The position numbers and the translations under genes were made by a program. DNA of 64,000 nt, from NCBI RefSeq assembly GCF_016863135.1, contig NZ_BOOH01000016.1, positions 248,001 to 312,000 on the forward strand, given 5' to 3'. The stretch is from Planobispora longispora (GTDB lineage Bacteria; Actinomycetota; Actinomycetes; Streptosporangiales; Streptosporangiaceae). Within the stretch, counting starts at the first letter, position 1, and each line of letters begins with the position of its first letter. Of the stretch, positions 43,505 to 51,993 are shown piece by piece. Below the pieces are notes generated by a model. The model was not told the origin of the DNA. It ran no database searches and saw only the letters and a list, made by a program, of their open reading frames with translations.

Positions 43505-44251
43505 TCAGCGGCCGAGGTCGACGACCTGCCCGATGTCCGCGACGCCGACCTCGCCGCCGAACGCGTCACGGGCCGCCCTCCGGGCGGCCGTGCGGTCGGT
43601 GTCCGGCCACAGATGCGTCAGCATCAGCCGTTCCGCGCCCGCCCGGGCCGCCTGCGCGCCTGCCTGCCGGGCACTGGTGAGGTAGCGGGCATGCCTGTCG
43701 GGCACCGCGTCGACGTACGTCGCCTCGGCCACCAGGAGATCGGCGTCGCGGGCCAGCTCGACCACGCCGGGGCTGGGCCCGGTGTCCCCGGTGTAGGCCA
43801 GGGCCGTCCCGTCCACGCTCAGCCGGACGCCCGCATTGGGAACGTGGTGCGGCAGCAGGAGGGCGTCCGCCCGGAACGGGCCCACCTCGAACGGCTCACC
43901 CGGGACGATGTCATGGAGGACGTAGGCGTCGCTCAGCCCGCCGGGCCCGTCGAGGGCGAGAACCGCGTCCAGCGCGCCGGGCAACGCGAAAACGGGGAGC
44001 GCCGGCGCGGGCTCGTCCCGCAGGCTCCGGGCGCGTAGCAGCGGGTTCAGGTCCGCGCAGTGGTCGGGGTGTCCATGGCTGACCCATACCGCGTCCACCC
44101 GTTCGGCCGGCACATGCTCGAGCAGGCGGGGGAGGGCGGCGTAACCGAGGTCCAGGAGCATCCGGAACCCGTCGTGCTCGACGAGGTAACCGCTGCACGC
44201 CTGACCGGCCGCAGGCCACGCCCCACAGGCTCCCAGCACGGTGATCTTCAC
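43505..44251 (-). CDS. Metallo-beta-lactamase-fold hydrolase
   Basis: A 248-residue MBL protein. Zinc ligands are in SHGHPDHC (His59, His61, Asp63, His64), with HH in LLPHHVPNAG, an Asp in YTGDTGPS and a final His in LTHLWP. The fold resembles RNase Z/PhnP-like hydrolases, which cleave phosphodiesters. Substrate unknown. Single gene. Confidence 0.9.
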   Translation of the reverse strand: MKITVLGACGAWPAAGQACSGYLVEHDGFRMLLDLGYAALPRLLEHVPAERVDAVWVSHGHPDHCADLNPLLRARSLRDEPAPALPVFALPGALDAVLALDGPGGLSDAYVLHDIVPGEPFEVGPFRADALLLPHHVPNAGVRLSVDGTALAYTGDTGPSPGVVELARDADLLVAEATYVDAVPDRHARYLTSARQAGAQAARAGAERLMLTHLWPDTDRTAARRAARDAFGGEVGVADIGQVVDLGR

Positions 44252-44371
44252 GACTGCGACTTTACCGACCGACCGTTCATATGGCTGTGGCGCAGGAACA
44301 CTTCCAACCTGACACCGCTCGTCCCGCGCCAGGTGGTCTCCCAGTGTCGGGTGGTCGGTTCCGGGATCGCC

Positions 44372-44655
44372 TCAGTACGGGCTCATCTGGTCCAGCACCT
44401 TGGCGGCGAGCACAATGAACTGCTCGGCTTTCACCATGTCCTGCACGACGTCGTCGGGAATGATCTCCGGGAAGCGTCGTAGACGAGCTGGTAAGCACCC
44501 GTGGGGTCCGTGCCGACGCCGCTACGAGCGAGAGCGATATGTCGCTCGGCCTGGGCGAGCATGGTGTCGGCGTGTTCCCGGTTCGGCGGCACCCGCTCCA
44601 GTTGACCCGCGTCCAGCATCGCGTCGATCCGGTCGCGTCCTTGCATCCATCTCAC
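44372..44655 (-). pseudogene. HEPN-domain protein with an internal deletion
   Basis: The frame from GTG at 44655 (VRWMQGRDRIDAMLDAGQLERVPP, then ADTMLAQAERHIALARSGVG) reads up to YDASRR, then runs off into a short stop frame. Two bases on, another frame continues FPEIIPDDVVQDMVKAEQFIVLA to a stop at 44374-44372, a normal HEPN end. The middle, including the R-x4-6-H motif, is missing. The start overlaps the MNT stop (GTGA), so the original operon was MNT-HEPN. Confidence 0.75.
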
Positions 44656-45245
44656 GGTGTGCTCCGCTGTTGAATCAGGAGGTGGAGGGGCTTGCTCCGA
44701 AGGGATGTCACGAACGGGTCGCTCTGGTCGGCGTTCCATGACACCGGTGAGATCCGGCTGATGTTCACCTCGCGGCCGAGGATGCGCTCCGCAGCCCGCG
44801 CCGCGTCGTACAACTCGTCCTCGTCGGCGGATCCCACCACGAGGACATCGACGTCACGGGGGAGCGGTCCGGGCTGGTTCGCGTGCCGGGCGGCCCAGGA
44901 GCCGTAGATGTATGCCTCCTCAATGCCCGGAATCGGCTGGAGAAGGGGTGGCAGGACGGCTGCCGGACCGAAGGTCACCGCCAGCAGGTCGGTGAGTGGC
45001 TTGGCGACGATGGTGTCCGTGTCGGCGCGGATGAGGCGGAGGTTGCCGTGCCGTCTTTCACTGGTCAGACCGGCGGCGATGAATCGGTCCGCCTCGCGGC
45101 TCACAGTCGGCTGGGATATACCCGTCTTCCTGGCGAGATCGGTTGTCGAGTACTCCTTCTCCGGGTGGAGGTACAGCCAGGCGAGCAGTTCGCCGACGGC
45201 ATTGGACCGGATCAGGGGAAGGAGTAGAGGCGGAAGATCCCTCAT
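44652..45245 (-). CDS. HTH-MNT nucleotidyltransferase (antitoxin-like)
   Basis: A 197-residue protein: residues 15-75 are a winged helix (STTDLARKTGISQPTVSREADRF), followed by a minimal nucleotidyltransferase with GSWAARH (115-121) and DVDVLVVG (131-138). MNT proteins transfer nucleotides to HEPN toxins as antidotes (type VII systems). The HTH suggests autoregulation, and an inverted repeat overlaps its start. Its HEPN partner is broken, so it may be a leftover antitoxin. Confidence 0.85.
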   Translation of the reverse strand: MRDLPPLLLPLIRSNAVGELLAWLYLHPEKEYSTTDLARKTGISQPTVSREADRFIAAGLTSERRHGNLRLIRADTDTIVAKPLTDLLAVTFGPAAVLPPLLQPIPGIEEAYIYGSWAARHANQPGPLPRDVDVLVVGSADEDELYDAARAAERILGREVNISRISPVSWNADQSDPFVTSLRSKPLHLLIQQRSTP

Positions 45246-45269
45246 AGATGAATAATACTATGCATCTAT
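45244..45269 (-). promoter_or_regulatory. Inverted repeat at the MNT start, probable operator
   Basis: ATAGATG and CATCTAT flank a 12-base AT-rich spacer; the MNT start codon lies in the first arm. TAGTAT or TATTAT in the spacer could be the -10 box of a leaderless transcript. Binding by the HTH-MNT protein is likely but untested. Confidence 0.45.
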
Positions 45270-45440
45270 AGAATGGTTGCAACCCTGCGTAGTTTCTTGA
45301 TTTCAATGCGTTCCGCTTTGGGGCGAGATCACCTCCATGTGGCGATATCGATCATGATGCTCTGCCGTCGCGGCGGAAATCGGATGCCCCGCGACGAAAC
45401 CGGCATGTACCCTGCGCGGGGATCCAGGAGGGGAATTGTC

Positions 45441-47051
45441 GTGGGACACGTCGAGGTCGGGCATCTGACGTATGTGCTGCCGGATGGCAGGCCGTTGCTG
45501 GACGATGTGTCCTTCCGGGTCGGGGAGGGTGTGAAGGCGGCGCTCGTCGGGCCCAACGGGGCGGGGAAGACGACGCTGATGCGGCTGGTGGCGGGGGACC
45601 TGCAGCCGGTCGAGGGGACCGTCGCGAGCTCCGGCGGGCTGGGGGTCATGCGGCAGTTCATCGGCGGCATCCGCGACGGGCGGAGCGTGCACGACCTATT
45701 GGTCAGTGTGGCCCCCGAGCGCGTACGGCGGGCCGCCGAGGCGCTGGACGCGGCCGAGCTCGTGATGATGGAGCGCGACGACGAGAAGGCCCAGATGCGC
45801 TACGCGCAGGCCATCACGGACTACACCGACGCGGGCGGCTACGACATCGAGGTGCTCTGGGACACCTGCACCATGGCGGCCCTCGGCGTGCCGTACGACC
45901 GGTGCAAGTACCGCGAGGTCAACACGCTGTCCGGGGGCGAGCAGAAGCGGCTGGTGCTGGAGGCGCTGCTGCGCGGGCCGGACCAGACCCTGCTGCTGGA
46001 CGAGCCGGACAACTACCTGGACGTGCCGGGCAAGATCTGGCTGGAGCAGGCGCTGCGCGAGACGCCCAAGACGGTGCTGCTGGTCAGCCACGACCGGGAG
46101 CTGCTGGCCAACGCGGCCGACCGGATCATCACCGTCGAGTCGGGCAACGTCTGGGTGCACGGCGGCGGCTTCCGCACCTACGCGCAGGCCCGCAGAGAGC
46201 GCAACGAGCGCCTCGACGAGCTGAAGAAGCGCTGGGACGAGGAGCACGCCAAGCTCAAGCGCCTGGTGAACATGCTCAAACAGAAGGCGAAGTACATGGA
46301 CACCATGGCCGCCGCCTACCACTCGGCCCAGACCCGGCTGCGCAGGTTCGAGGAGGCGGGCCCGCCCGAGGCCGCCGCCAGGGACCAGCTCATCAGCATG
46401 CGGCTCAAGGGCGGCCGGACCGCCAAGCGGGCCGTGATCTGCGAGGAGCTGGAGCTCACCGGCCTGATGAAGCCGTTCGACCTGGAGATCTGGTACGGCG
46501 AGCGGGTCGCGGTGCTGGGCTCCAACGGCTCGGGCAAGTCGCACTTCCTGCGGCTGCTCGCCGGCGAGGAGGTACGGCACAGCGGCGTGGCCAGGCTCGG
46601 CGCGCGGGTCGTCCCCGGGCACTTCGCGCAGACCCACGCCCGTCCCGAGCTCATCGGCCGGACGCCCTGCGAGATCGTCATGACCGAGCACGCGAGGCTG
46701 AAGAACGAGGCGATGAAGGCGCTGGCCCGCTACGAGCTGGCCGGGTCCATCGCCGAGCAGCGGTTCGAGACGTTGTCGGGCGGGCAGCAGGCGCGGCTGC
46801 AGATCCTGCTGCTGGAGCTGTCGGGCACCACGCTCCTCCTGCTGGACGAGCCGACCGACAACCTGGACCTGGCCAGCGCCGAGGCCCTGCAGGAGGGGCT
46901 GGACGCCTTCGACGGGACCGTGGTCGCGGTCACCCACGACCGCTGGTTCGCCGAGGACTTCGACCGCTACCTGGTCTTCGGATCCGACGGGCGGGTGTAC
47001 GAGTCGCCGGAGGCGGTCTGGGACGAGACGCGGGTGGCGCGCCAGCGGTAG
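45441..47051 (+). CDS. ABC-F-type ATP-binding protein
   Basis: A 536-residue soluble protein with two ABC domains. Domain 1: GPNGAGKTTLMRLV, LSGGEQKRLVLEALL, LLLDEPDNYLD. Domain 2: GSNGSGKSHFLRLL, LSGGQQARLQILLL, LLLDEPTDNLD. A charged linker (RRERNERLDELKKRWDEEHAKLK) lies between them and there is no membrane part. ABC-F proteins act at the ribosome; some give antibiotic resistance, others regulate translation. The GTG at 45441 has AGGAGG upstream; a 28-bp repeat array follows the stop. Confidence 0.92.
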   Translation: MGHVEVGHLTYVLPDGRPLLDDVSFRVGEGVKAALVGPNGAGKTTLMRLVAGDLQPVEGTVASSGGLGVMRQFIGGIRDGRSVHDLLVSVAPERVRRAAEALDAAELVMMERDDEKAQMRYAQAITDYTDAGGYDIEVLWDTCTMAALGVPYDRCKYREVNTLSGGEQKRLVLEALLRGPDQTLLLDEPDNYLDVPGKIWLEQALRETPKTVLLVSHDRELLANAADRIITVESGNVWVHGGGFRTYAQARRERNERLDELKKRWDEEHAKLKRLVNMLKQKAKYMDTMAAAYHSAQTRLRRFEEAGPPEAAARDQLISMRLKGGRTAKRAVICEELELTGLMKPFDLEIWYGERVAVLGSNGSGKSHFLRLLAGEEVRHSGVARLGARVVPGHFAQTHARPELIGRTPCEIVMTEHARLKNEAMKALARYELAGSIAEQRFETLSGGQQARLQILLLELSGTTLLLLDEPTDNLDLASAEALQEGLDAFDGTVVAVTHDRWFAEDFDRYLVFGSDGRVYESPEAVWDETRVARQR

Positions 47052-47068
47052 GGGCGCGTCGCGGCGTC

Positions 47069-47195
47069 CCGCCGGGGGTGCGGAAGTCCCATGGCCCCGC
47101 CGGGGGTGCGGAAGTCCCATGGCTCCGCCGGGGGTGCGGAAGTCCCATGGCTCCGGAGGGAGCGCGGAAGTCCCATGGCTCCGGAGGGAGCGCGG
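47069..47195 (+). repeat. 28-bp tandem repeat array, about 4.5 copies
   Basis: Full units start at 47069, 47097, 47125 and 47153, with a partial at 47181. The core is GCGGAAGTCCCATGGCTCCG; units 1-3 carry CCGCCGGGGGT, unit 4 CCGGAGGGAGC, so the array has two subtypes. No spacers. Confidence 0.92.
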
Positions 47196-47319
47196 TCCCG
47201 GAGGAGCCGCGCACAGGGAAGGGCCCTCCTCCTCGAAGAGCCGTACTCCCGCTAAAGAGTTGGCCTGGCCGCGGCGCGTCCGGGACGGGGGCGCCGCGGC
47301 CGGAGGTTATGACGGCTGG

Positions 47320-48147
47320 GTGACGCACAGGACTCGGACCGTCAGCGCCCTGGCCATGATCCTCCTCTCCGCGCTCGCCGGCACCGGATGCTCGGGCGAG
47401 GAGCGGAAAGACACGCCGGAGCTCCGGCCGCTCGCGGTGAAGGAGCAGGTCTCCTCCATCCGCAAAGGCGGCGATGAATACGACGGCTATGTCGTGAACT
47501 GGGCGGGGGTGCTGGCCAATCCCAACCCCTGGCACTTCGGCGAGCACGTGGTGGCCACGGTGGTCGCCAAGGACGCCGACGGCGACGAGATCGTCCGGAT
47601 GGAGCAGCCACTGGACGCGGTGCCCCCGGCGGGGTCGCTGCCCTTCACCGGCCAGGTGCTCGCGACGGAGCGGCCCGCCAAGGTGACCATCGAGTATCGT
47701 CCGGCCCAGTGGCGTCCCGCCGGCCGGATCGCCTCCGCCTTCAAGCCGTTCCCGGTCTCCGGCGTGCGGACTGAGAAGCAGCCGGACGGCACCTATCTGG
47801 TCATCGGGTATGTCGGCACGCCGTACCGGCTGCCGGCCGGGACCTTGGCGGTCACGGCCCTCCTGCGGGACAAGGACGGCAAGCTGCTCGGCGGCGGGAG
47901 CACGTTCGTGGACGACGTCCAGGAGGGGCGCAAGCGCCGCTTCCTCCTCGACATCGAGAGCGTCGCGGACACCGGCAGGATAGCCGCGACCGAACTGATC
48001 GCGCGGACCTGGGGGTCGAGCGGCGGTCCCTACGAGGAACTGGCGCTGGGCGGTGCGATCCCGGTCCACACGGTCAAGCCCACCATGCCTCCGTTCGAGA
48101 CGGACCGGGGAGGCCAGGAGCCGCCCGGAGGAGACGCGCGTCCCTGA
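47320..48147 (+). CDS. Lipoprotein, function unknown
   Basis: A 275-residue protein with a lipobox in ALAGTGCSG (Cys at about 24), then two beta-rich domains: DGYVVNWAGVLANPNPWHFGEHVVATVVAKD and TYLVIGYVGTPYRLPAGTLAVTALLRDKDGK. These resemble FxLYD-like or CARDB-like beta sandwiches with a neutral name. GTG at 47320 is the start; the preceding ATG frame stops at once. No partner is evident. Confidence 0.7.
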   Translation: MTHRTRTVSALAMILLSALAGTGCSGEERKDTPELRPLAVKEQVSSIRKGGDEYDGYVVNWAGVLANPNPWHFGEHVVATVVAKDADGDEIVRMEQPLDAVPPAGSLPFTGQVLATERPAKVTIEYRPAQWRPAGRIASAFKPFPVSGVRTEKQPDGTYLVIGYVGTPYRLPAGTLAVTALLRDKDGKLLGGGSTFVDDVQEGRKRRFLLDIESVADTGRIAATELIARTWGSSGGPYEELALGGAIPVHTVKPTMPPFETDRGGQEPPGGDARP

Positions 48148-48390
48148 CGGCCGGAGACGGCGCCCGCACGCGCCGTCCGCGTACGCCGCCCGCACGCACC
48201 GCCCGCACGCACCGTCAATAAGAATGTCCGAATCTGGCCCTTAATTCCGACAAACGATCATTAATTAAGGTTTATCAGATTCAATATATGTAGCATGCTT
48301 TACTCTCTCGGTTAACATTCTGAATACAGTCGTAGCGGCTGTCGGCGAAGTGGTGGAACTTGTAGTTATCGAGAGATTACCTTCGGTCAT
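48148..48390. other. Intergenic region with GC repeats and an AT-rich promoter segment
   Basis: 48163-48212 has about three GCCCGCACGCACC-type repeats. Then 48230-48380 is AT-rich (TTAATTAAGGTTTATCAGATTC, TATATGTAGCATGC), fitting a promoter region for the sigma-factor fusion gene. Confidence 0.45.
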
Positions 48391-49830
48391 ATGAACGACA
48401 GGGTCCTGGTCGAAGCACTCCGCGCGCGCGATCCGGGTGCGCTCTCCACCCTCTACGACACGTTCGCCGAGGGTCTCCACCGATATTGCCGGTCCATGCT
48501 GACCGATATCGACGGCGCCCAAGTGGCCCTCCGCGACACCCTGATCGTGGCCGAGGCGCATATTCACGCTCTCGCCGACGCCGACCGGCTCAAGGTGTGG
48601 CTTTACACGCTGGCCCGGGGGGAGTGCGTACGGCGGAGCCTGGCCGTCGGCCCCGGCGCGCCGCCCCCGGCGGCCGAGTCCTCGCCCGCCGGGGGCGGCG
48701 GCTCCGACCTCGGGGTGATGGCCTGGAACGCCATCCGGAGCCTGTCGCCGGACGACCGGGAGATCCTGGAGCTCCGCACCGGGCACGGCTTCTCCCTCGC
48801 CGACGCGGCGACGATCCTGGGCGTCCCCGGCAAGACCGCCGAGGAGATGTTGGAGACGGCCAGAGAGCGGCTCCGCGACGCGATCACCGCCGAGGTCCTC
48901 GCCCGCAAGGGCCCCTACGACTGCGCGCAGCGGGCCGGGATCCTGACCGGGTTCTCCGGGGAGCTCACCCCGGAGATGCGCGAGCAGGTGATCGACCACA
49001 TCGGACGATGCGACACCTGTGCGCCGCACCGGTCCCGGCAGGTCTCCGAGGGGAAGGTCTTCGACCTGCTGCCGCGGGCGCCGCTGCCCGGGACGCTCAG
49101 GATCCGGGTGATGAGCTGCTTCAGCGACCCCGAGCTCGTCGCCTACCGTCGCTACGCCGCCCGCCGGATCGGGCTCCTCGACGGCGCCGGATTTCCCGTC
49201 GAGAGGATTCGCCGGCGCCCTCGCTGGACTCACGCGGTGGCCGGTGTGGCGGCTGCGGTCGCGACGGCGGCCGCCATCATCCTGATCTTCACTCAGGTCG
49301 GCGGGCGGCCCGGGGAGACGGCCGGGAACGGCTCCTCCGCCCTCCCCGCGGTGGAGGAGCCCCCCGGCATCGGCCTGCCGTGGGACCCCGGCCTCGCGTA
49401 CGGTCCGATGGCGCTGGAGCTCATCCCCCGCAAGCCGGTCGCGCGCCCGGGGATCGCGGAAGAGCCGATCACGGCCATGCGGTCGCGATCCCTGCCCGAC
49501 CACGACGCCCACGGGCCGCGGCGCGATCCGGCCGGACCCGAGGAGCCCGCCTCCCCGACCCGGCCGGCCCCGGCCCCGACGGGCGGGAACGCGCCGACGG
49601 GCCCGTCGTCCCCGACCCAGCCGCCGCGCGATCACCAGGGCGGGCAGCCGAACCCCAAGCCCTGCCCGGTCTCGCCGCACCCGGACCCGAAACCGACGCA
49701 GACCGCGAAGCCGACCCCGGCTCCGACCGCCACCCCGGTGGCGACACCCACCCCGGAGCAGACGCCCACGCCGTCCCCGTCGTCCGCCTCGCCCGCTCCG
49801 GCGGGAGGATCCGCGTACGGCGGGCAGTGA
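48391..49830 (+). CDS. Sigma factor fused to anti-sigma-like membrane module
   Basis: A 479-residue fusion. Residues 1-180 form an ECF-like sigma factor (weak region 2 RDPGALSTLYDTFAEGLHRYCRSM, region 4 SLSPDDREILELRTGHGFSLADAATILGV). At about 195-215 is VIDHIGRCDTCAPH, part of a zinc-finger anti-sigma (H-x3-C-x2-C), then a membrane helix near 278-298 (VAGVAAAVATAAAIILIF), and a 170-residue Pro/Thr-rich outer tail with TPAPT repeats. The fused form may be membrane-tethered and released by proteolysis. Confidence 0.75.
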   Translation: MNDRVLVEALRARDPGALSTLYDTFAEGLHRYCRSMLTDIDGAQVALRDTLIVAEAHIHALADADRLKVWLYTLARGECVRRSLAVGPGAPPPAAESSPAGGGGSDLGVMAWNAIRSLSPDDREILELRTGHGFSLADAATILGVPGKTAEEMLETARERLRDAITAEVLARKGPYDCAQRAGILTGFSGELTPEMREQVIDHIGRCDTCAPHRSRQVSEGKVFDLLPRAPLPGTLRIRVMSCFSDPELVAYRRYAARRIGLLDGAGFPVERIRRRPRWTHAVAGVAAAVATAAAIILIFTQVGGRPGETAGNGSSALPAVEEPPGIGLPWDPGLAYGPMALELIPRKPVARPGIAEEPITAMRSRSLPDHDAHGPRRDPAGPEEPASPTRPAPAPTGGNAPTGPSSPTQPPRDHQGGQPNPKPCPVSPHPDPKPTQTAKPTPAPTATPVATPTPEQTPTPSPSSASPAPAGGSAYGGQ

Positions 49831-49879
49831 GGCCCCGGTCCCGCCGACCCCGCCGTTCACGGCTTCACGGCGGGGGCTG

Positions 49880-50010
49880 GCCGTACGTGACGGTCTTCCG
49901 TGCGGGGCCGTACGCGATGGTTCTCCGTGTGGGGGCCGTACGTGACGGTTCTCCATACGGGGGCCGTACGTGACGGTTCTCCGCGCCGGAGCCGTATGCA
50001 CTGGTTCTGT
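49880..50010 (+). repeat. 27/28-bp tandem repeat array, four copies and a partial fifth
   Basis: Units GCCGTACGTGACGGTTCTCC... start at 49880, 49907, 49935, 49963 and 49991. The palindrome CGTACG occurs in most copies. It fills the gap between the fused sigma gene and the NlpC/P60 gene. No spacers, so not CRISPR. Confidence 0.9.
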
Positions 50011-50166
50011 CCCGGGTAACCCAACCCTCCCGTTCGCGGCAAGACATCCTCTCTCCCATCACCGCTACCCGGCGTATGTGACGCGTGTGCGTAGTGTGAC
50101 CGCAGGGAATCTTGAGCGCGGTCGCCTGTTCCGCCGAGGGCGCGCGGCGGCTCGGGAAGGGGATGC

Positions 50167-51390
50167 ATGCGTTCCGTCGGGAGCAGGCGTGCTCGCGCCG
50201 CGATGATGGCGGGGTTGGTGTGCGCGCTGACCGTGGGGACGGCGATCCCCGTCGGCGCGGTGCCGGGTGAGCCCGGCCCCTCCGCCGACGAGGTCGCCAG
50301 GGCCAGGACCGAGGCGCGGGAGCGGGACGCCCTGCTCGGCACGGCCACCGCCCGTCTCGCCGAGGCCCGGGCCGAGCTGGAGCAGTTGACCGTCCACGCG
50401 GAGAAGCTGATCGAGGCCTACAACGGAGAGCTGGTCAAGACCGCCCGCGCCGAGGAGCTCAGCAGGCAGGCGGGGGAGCGGGCGCTGGCGGCCGGGAGGC
50501 TGGTGGAGGAGGCCCGCGAGGCCGTGGTCGCCACCGCCGTCCAGAGTTACGGCGCGCTGGACCCGACGATGGCGACGATCACCAGGTTCGGGAACGGGAT
50601 GGACCCGGCTCACCTGCGGGGCGCCGGAATCCTGGCCCACCTGAGCCAGGGGCAGGCCGAGACGTTGAAGCGGTTGCGCGGCGCCGAGGAGGTGGCCGTC
50701 ATCCTCCGGGAGCAGGCGCAGGTCGCCTACGCCGCGCAGCGGGCGGCGGCCGGGCGCATGGCCGTGGCCAAGGCGGCGGCGGAGCGGGCGGTGGCCCGGC
50801 AGATCACCGAGACCCGGCGGCTGAGGGCGGTCCAGGCGACGCTGGAACGGCAGGCGGACGCCGCGCGCGGCACGGCCGAGCGGCTGGCCAGGGAGCGCAG
50901 GGAGGCCCTGGAGCGGGCCCGGCTCGCTCGGCTGCGGGATGCCCGGGGAGGGCGGGGAAGCGCGTGGAACCCGATCACGGCCGGGCTGGCCCCGCGCTGG
51001 GCGTTCAGCCCGGAGATCTCCTCGGACCGGGGCGACGCCGCCGTCGACTGGGCGCTCATGCAGCTCGGCAAGCCGTACGTCTGGGCGGCGGACGGGCCGG
51101 ACAGCTACGACTGCTCGGGGCTGACCATGCGGGCCTGGGAGCGGGCCGGCGTCCGGCTGGACCACTGGACCGGCACCCAGTGGACCTCCGGCCCGCGGAT
51201 CCCGTTCGACCAGTTGCGCCGCGGCGACCTGCTGTTCTTCGGCCGGATCACCCAGAACCCCGGCGACATCCACCACGTGGGGATGTACGTCGGCCGGGGC
51301 CTGATGATCCACGCCCCGCAGACCGGGGACGTCGTCCGGATCGCGCCGATCTGGCGCAGCGACCTCGTCGGCGCGATCCGGCCCGCCTAG
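50167..51390 (+). CDS. Secreted NlpC/P60 endopeptidase (RipA-like)
   Basis: A 407-residue exported wall hydrolase. Signal peptide to about 32 (AIPVGAVPG), then a long coiled coil (about 40-265), then NlpC/P60: YDCSGLTMRAW (catalytic Cys316), DIHHVGMYVG with the catalytic His and a third residue in LMIHAPQTG. It cleaves peptide crosslinks at division. The ATG at 50167 has GGGAAGG upstream. Convergent with ppa two bases after its stop. Confidence 0.93.
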   Translation: MRSVGSRRARAAMMAGLVCALTVGTAIPVGAVPGEPGPSADEVARARTEARERDALLGTATARLAEARAELEQLTVHAEKLIEAYNGELVKTARAEELSRQAGERALAAGRLVEEAREAVVATAVQSYGALDPTMATITRFGNGMDPAHLRGAGILAHLSQGQAETLKRLRGAEEVAVILREQAQVAYAAQRAAAGRMAVAKAAAERAVARQITETRRLRAVQATLERQADAARGTAERLARERREALERARLARLRDARGGRGSAWNPITAGLAPRWAFSPEISSDRGDAAVDWALMQLGKPYVWAADGPDSYDCSGLTMRAWERAGVRLDHWTGTQWTSGPRIPFDQLRRGDLLFFGRITQNPGDIHHVGMYVGRGLMIHAPQTGDVVRIAPIWRSDLVGAIRPA

Positions 51391-51392
51391 GA

Positions 51393-51890
51393 TCAGTGCG
51401 CGTCGTGCCCCTGCTCCTGCGCCCGCTTGATGGATCGCGCGATCTCCTCCTCGGCGTCCACCCGGCCGACCCAGTTGGCGCCCTCGACGGACTTGCCGGG
51501 CTCCAGGTCCTTGTAGACCTCGAAGAAGTGCTGGATCTCCAGGCGGTCGAACTCCGGCACGTGGTGGATGTCGCGGATGTGCTCCATCCGGGGGTCGTTG
51601 GCGGGGACGCACAGGACCTTGTCGTCGCCGCCCTTCTCGTCGGTCATGCGGAACATGCCGACGGCGCGGCACTTGATCAGGCAGCCGGGGAAGGTCGGCT
51701 CCTGCAGCAGGACGAGGGCGTCGAGCGGGTCGCCGTCCTCGCCCAGGGTGTCCTCGATGAAGCCGTAGTCGGCGGGGTACTGAGTGGAGGTGAACAGCAT
51801 CCGGTCGAGCCTGATGCGGCCGGTCTCGTGATCCACTTCGTACTTGTTCCGCTGTCCCTTGGGAATCTCAACGAGAACGTCGAACTCCAC
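51393..51890 (-). CDS. ppa: Inorganic pyrophosphatase
   Basis: A 165-residue family I soluble pyrophosphatase that converts PPi to two Pi. The start [21 protein letters not shown] fits the family; active-site residues lie in [20 protein letters not shown] (Asp-x4-Asp) and [15 protein letters not shown] at 51890 is preferred over a further upstream ATG because GGAGG lies nine bases before it. Convergent with the NlpC/P60 gene. Confidence 0.95.
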   Translation of the reverse strand: MEFDVLVEIPKGQRNKYEVDHETGRIRLDRMLFTSTQYPADYGFIEDTLGEDGDPLDALVLLQEPTFPGCLIKCRAVGMFRMTDEKGGDDKVLCVPANDPRMEHIRDIHHVPEFDRLEIQHFFEVYKDLEPGKSVEGANWVGRVDAEEEIARSIKRAQEQGHDAH

Positions 51891-51993
51891 CGCGGTTCCT
51901 CCGCTCAAGCCCCCGGGAACTCCCGGCTGGGCGTTAATGTCTCGTAGGCGTTGTTATCCGAGTGATTACCCGGATCGATGAGAGGTCGGCGAC

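Noticed and set aside
47069-50010. CRISPR arrays
   Set aside because: The 28-bp units are contiguous with no spacers, and no cas gene is present.
50010-50166. Cyclic-di-AMP (ydaO) riboswitch before the NlpC/P60 gene
   Set aside because: This class often precedes such genes, but I found none of its conserved paired elements here.
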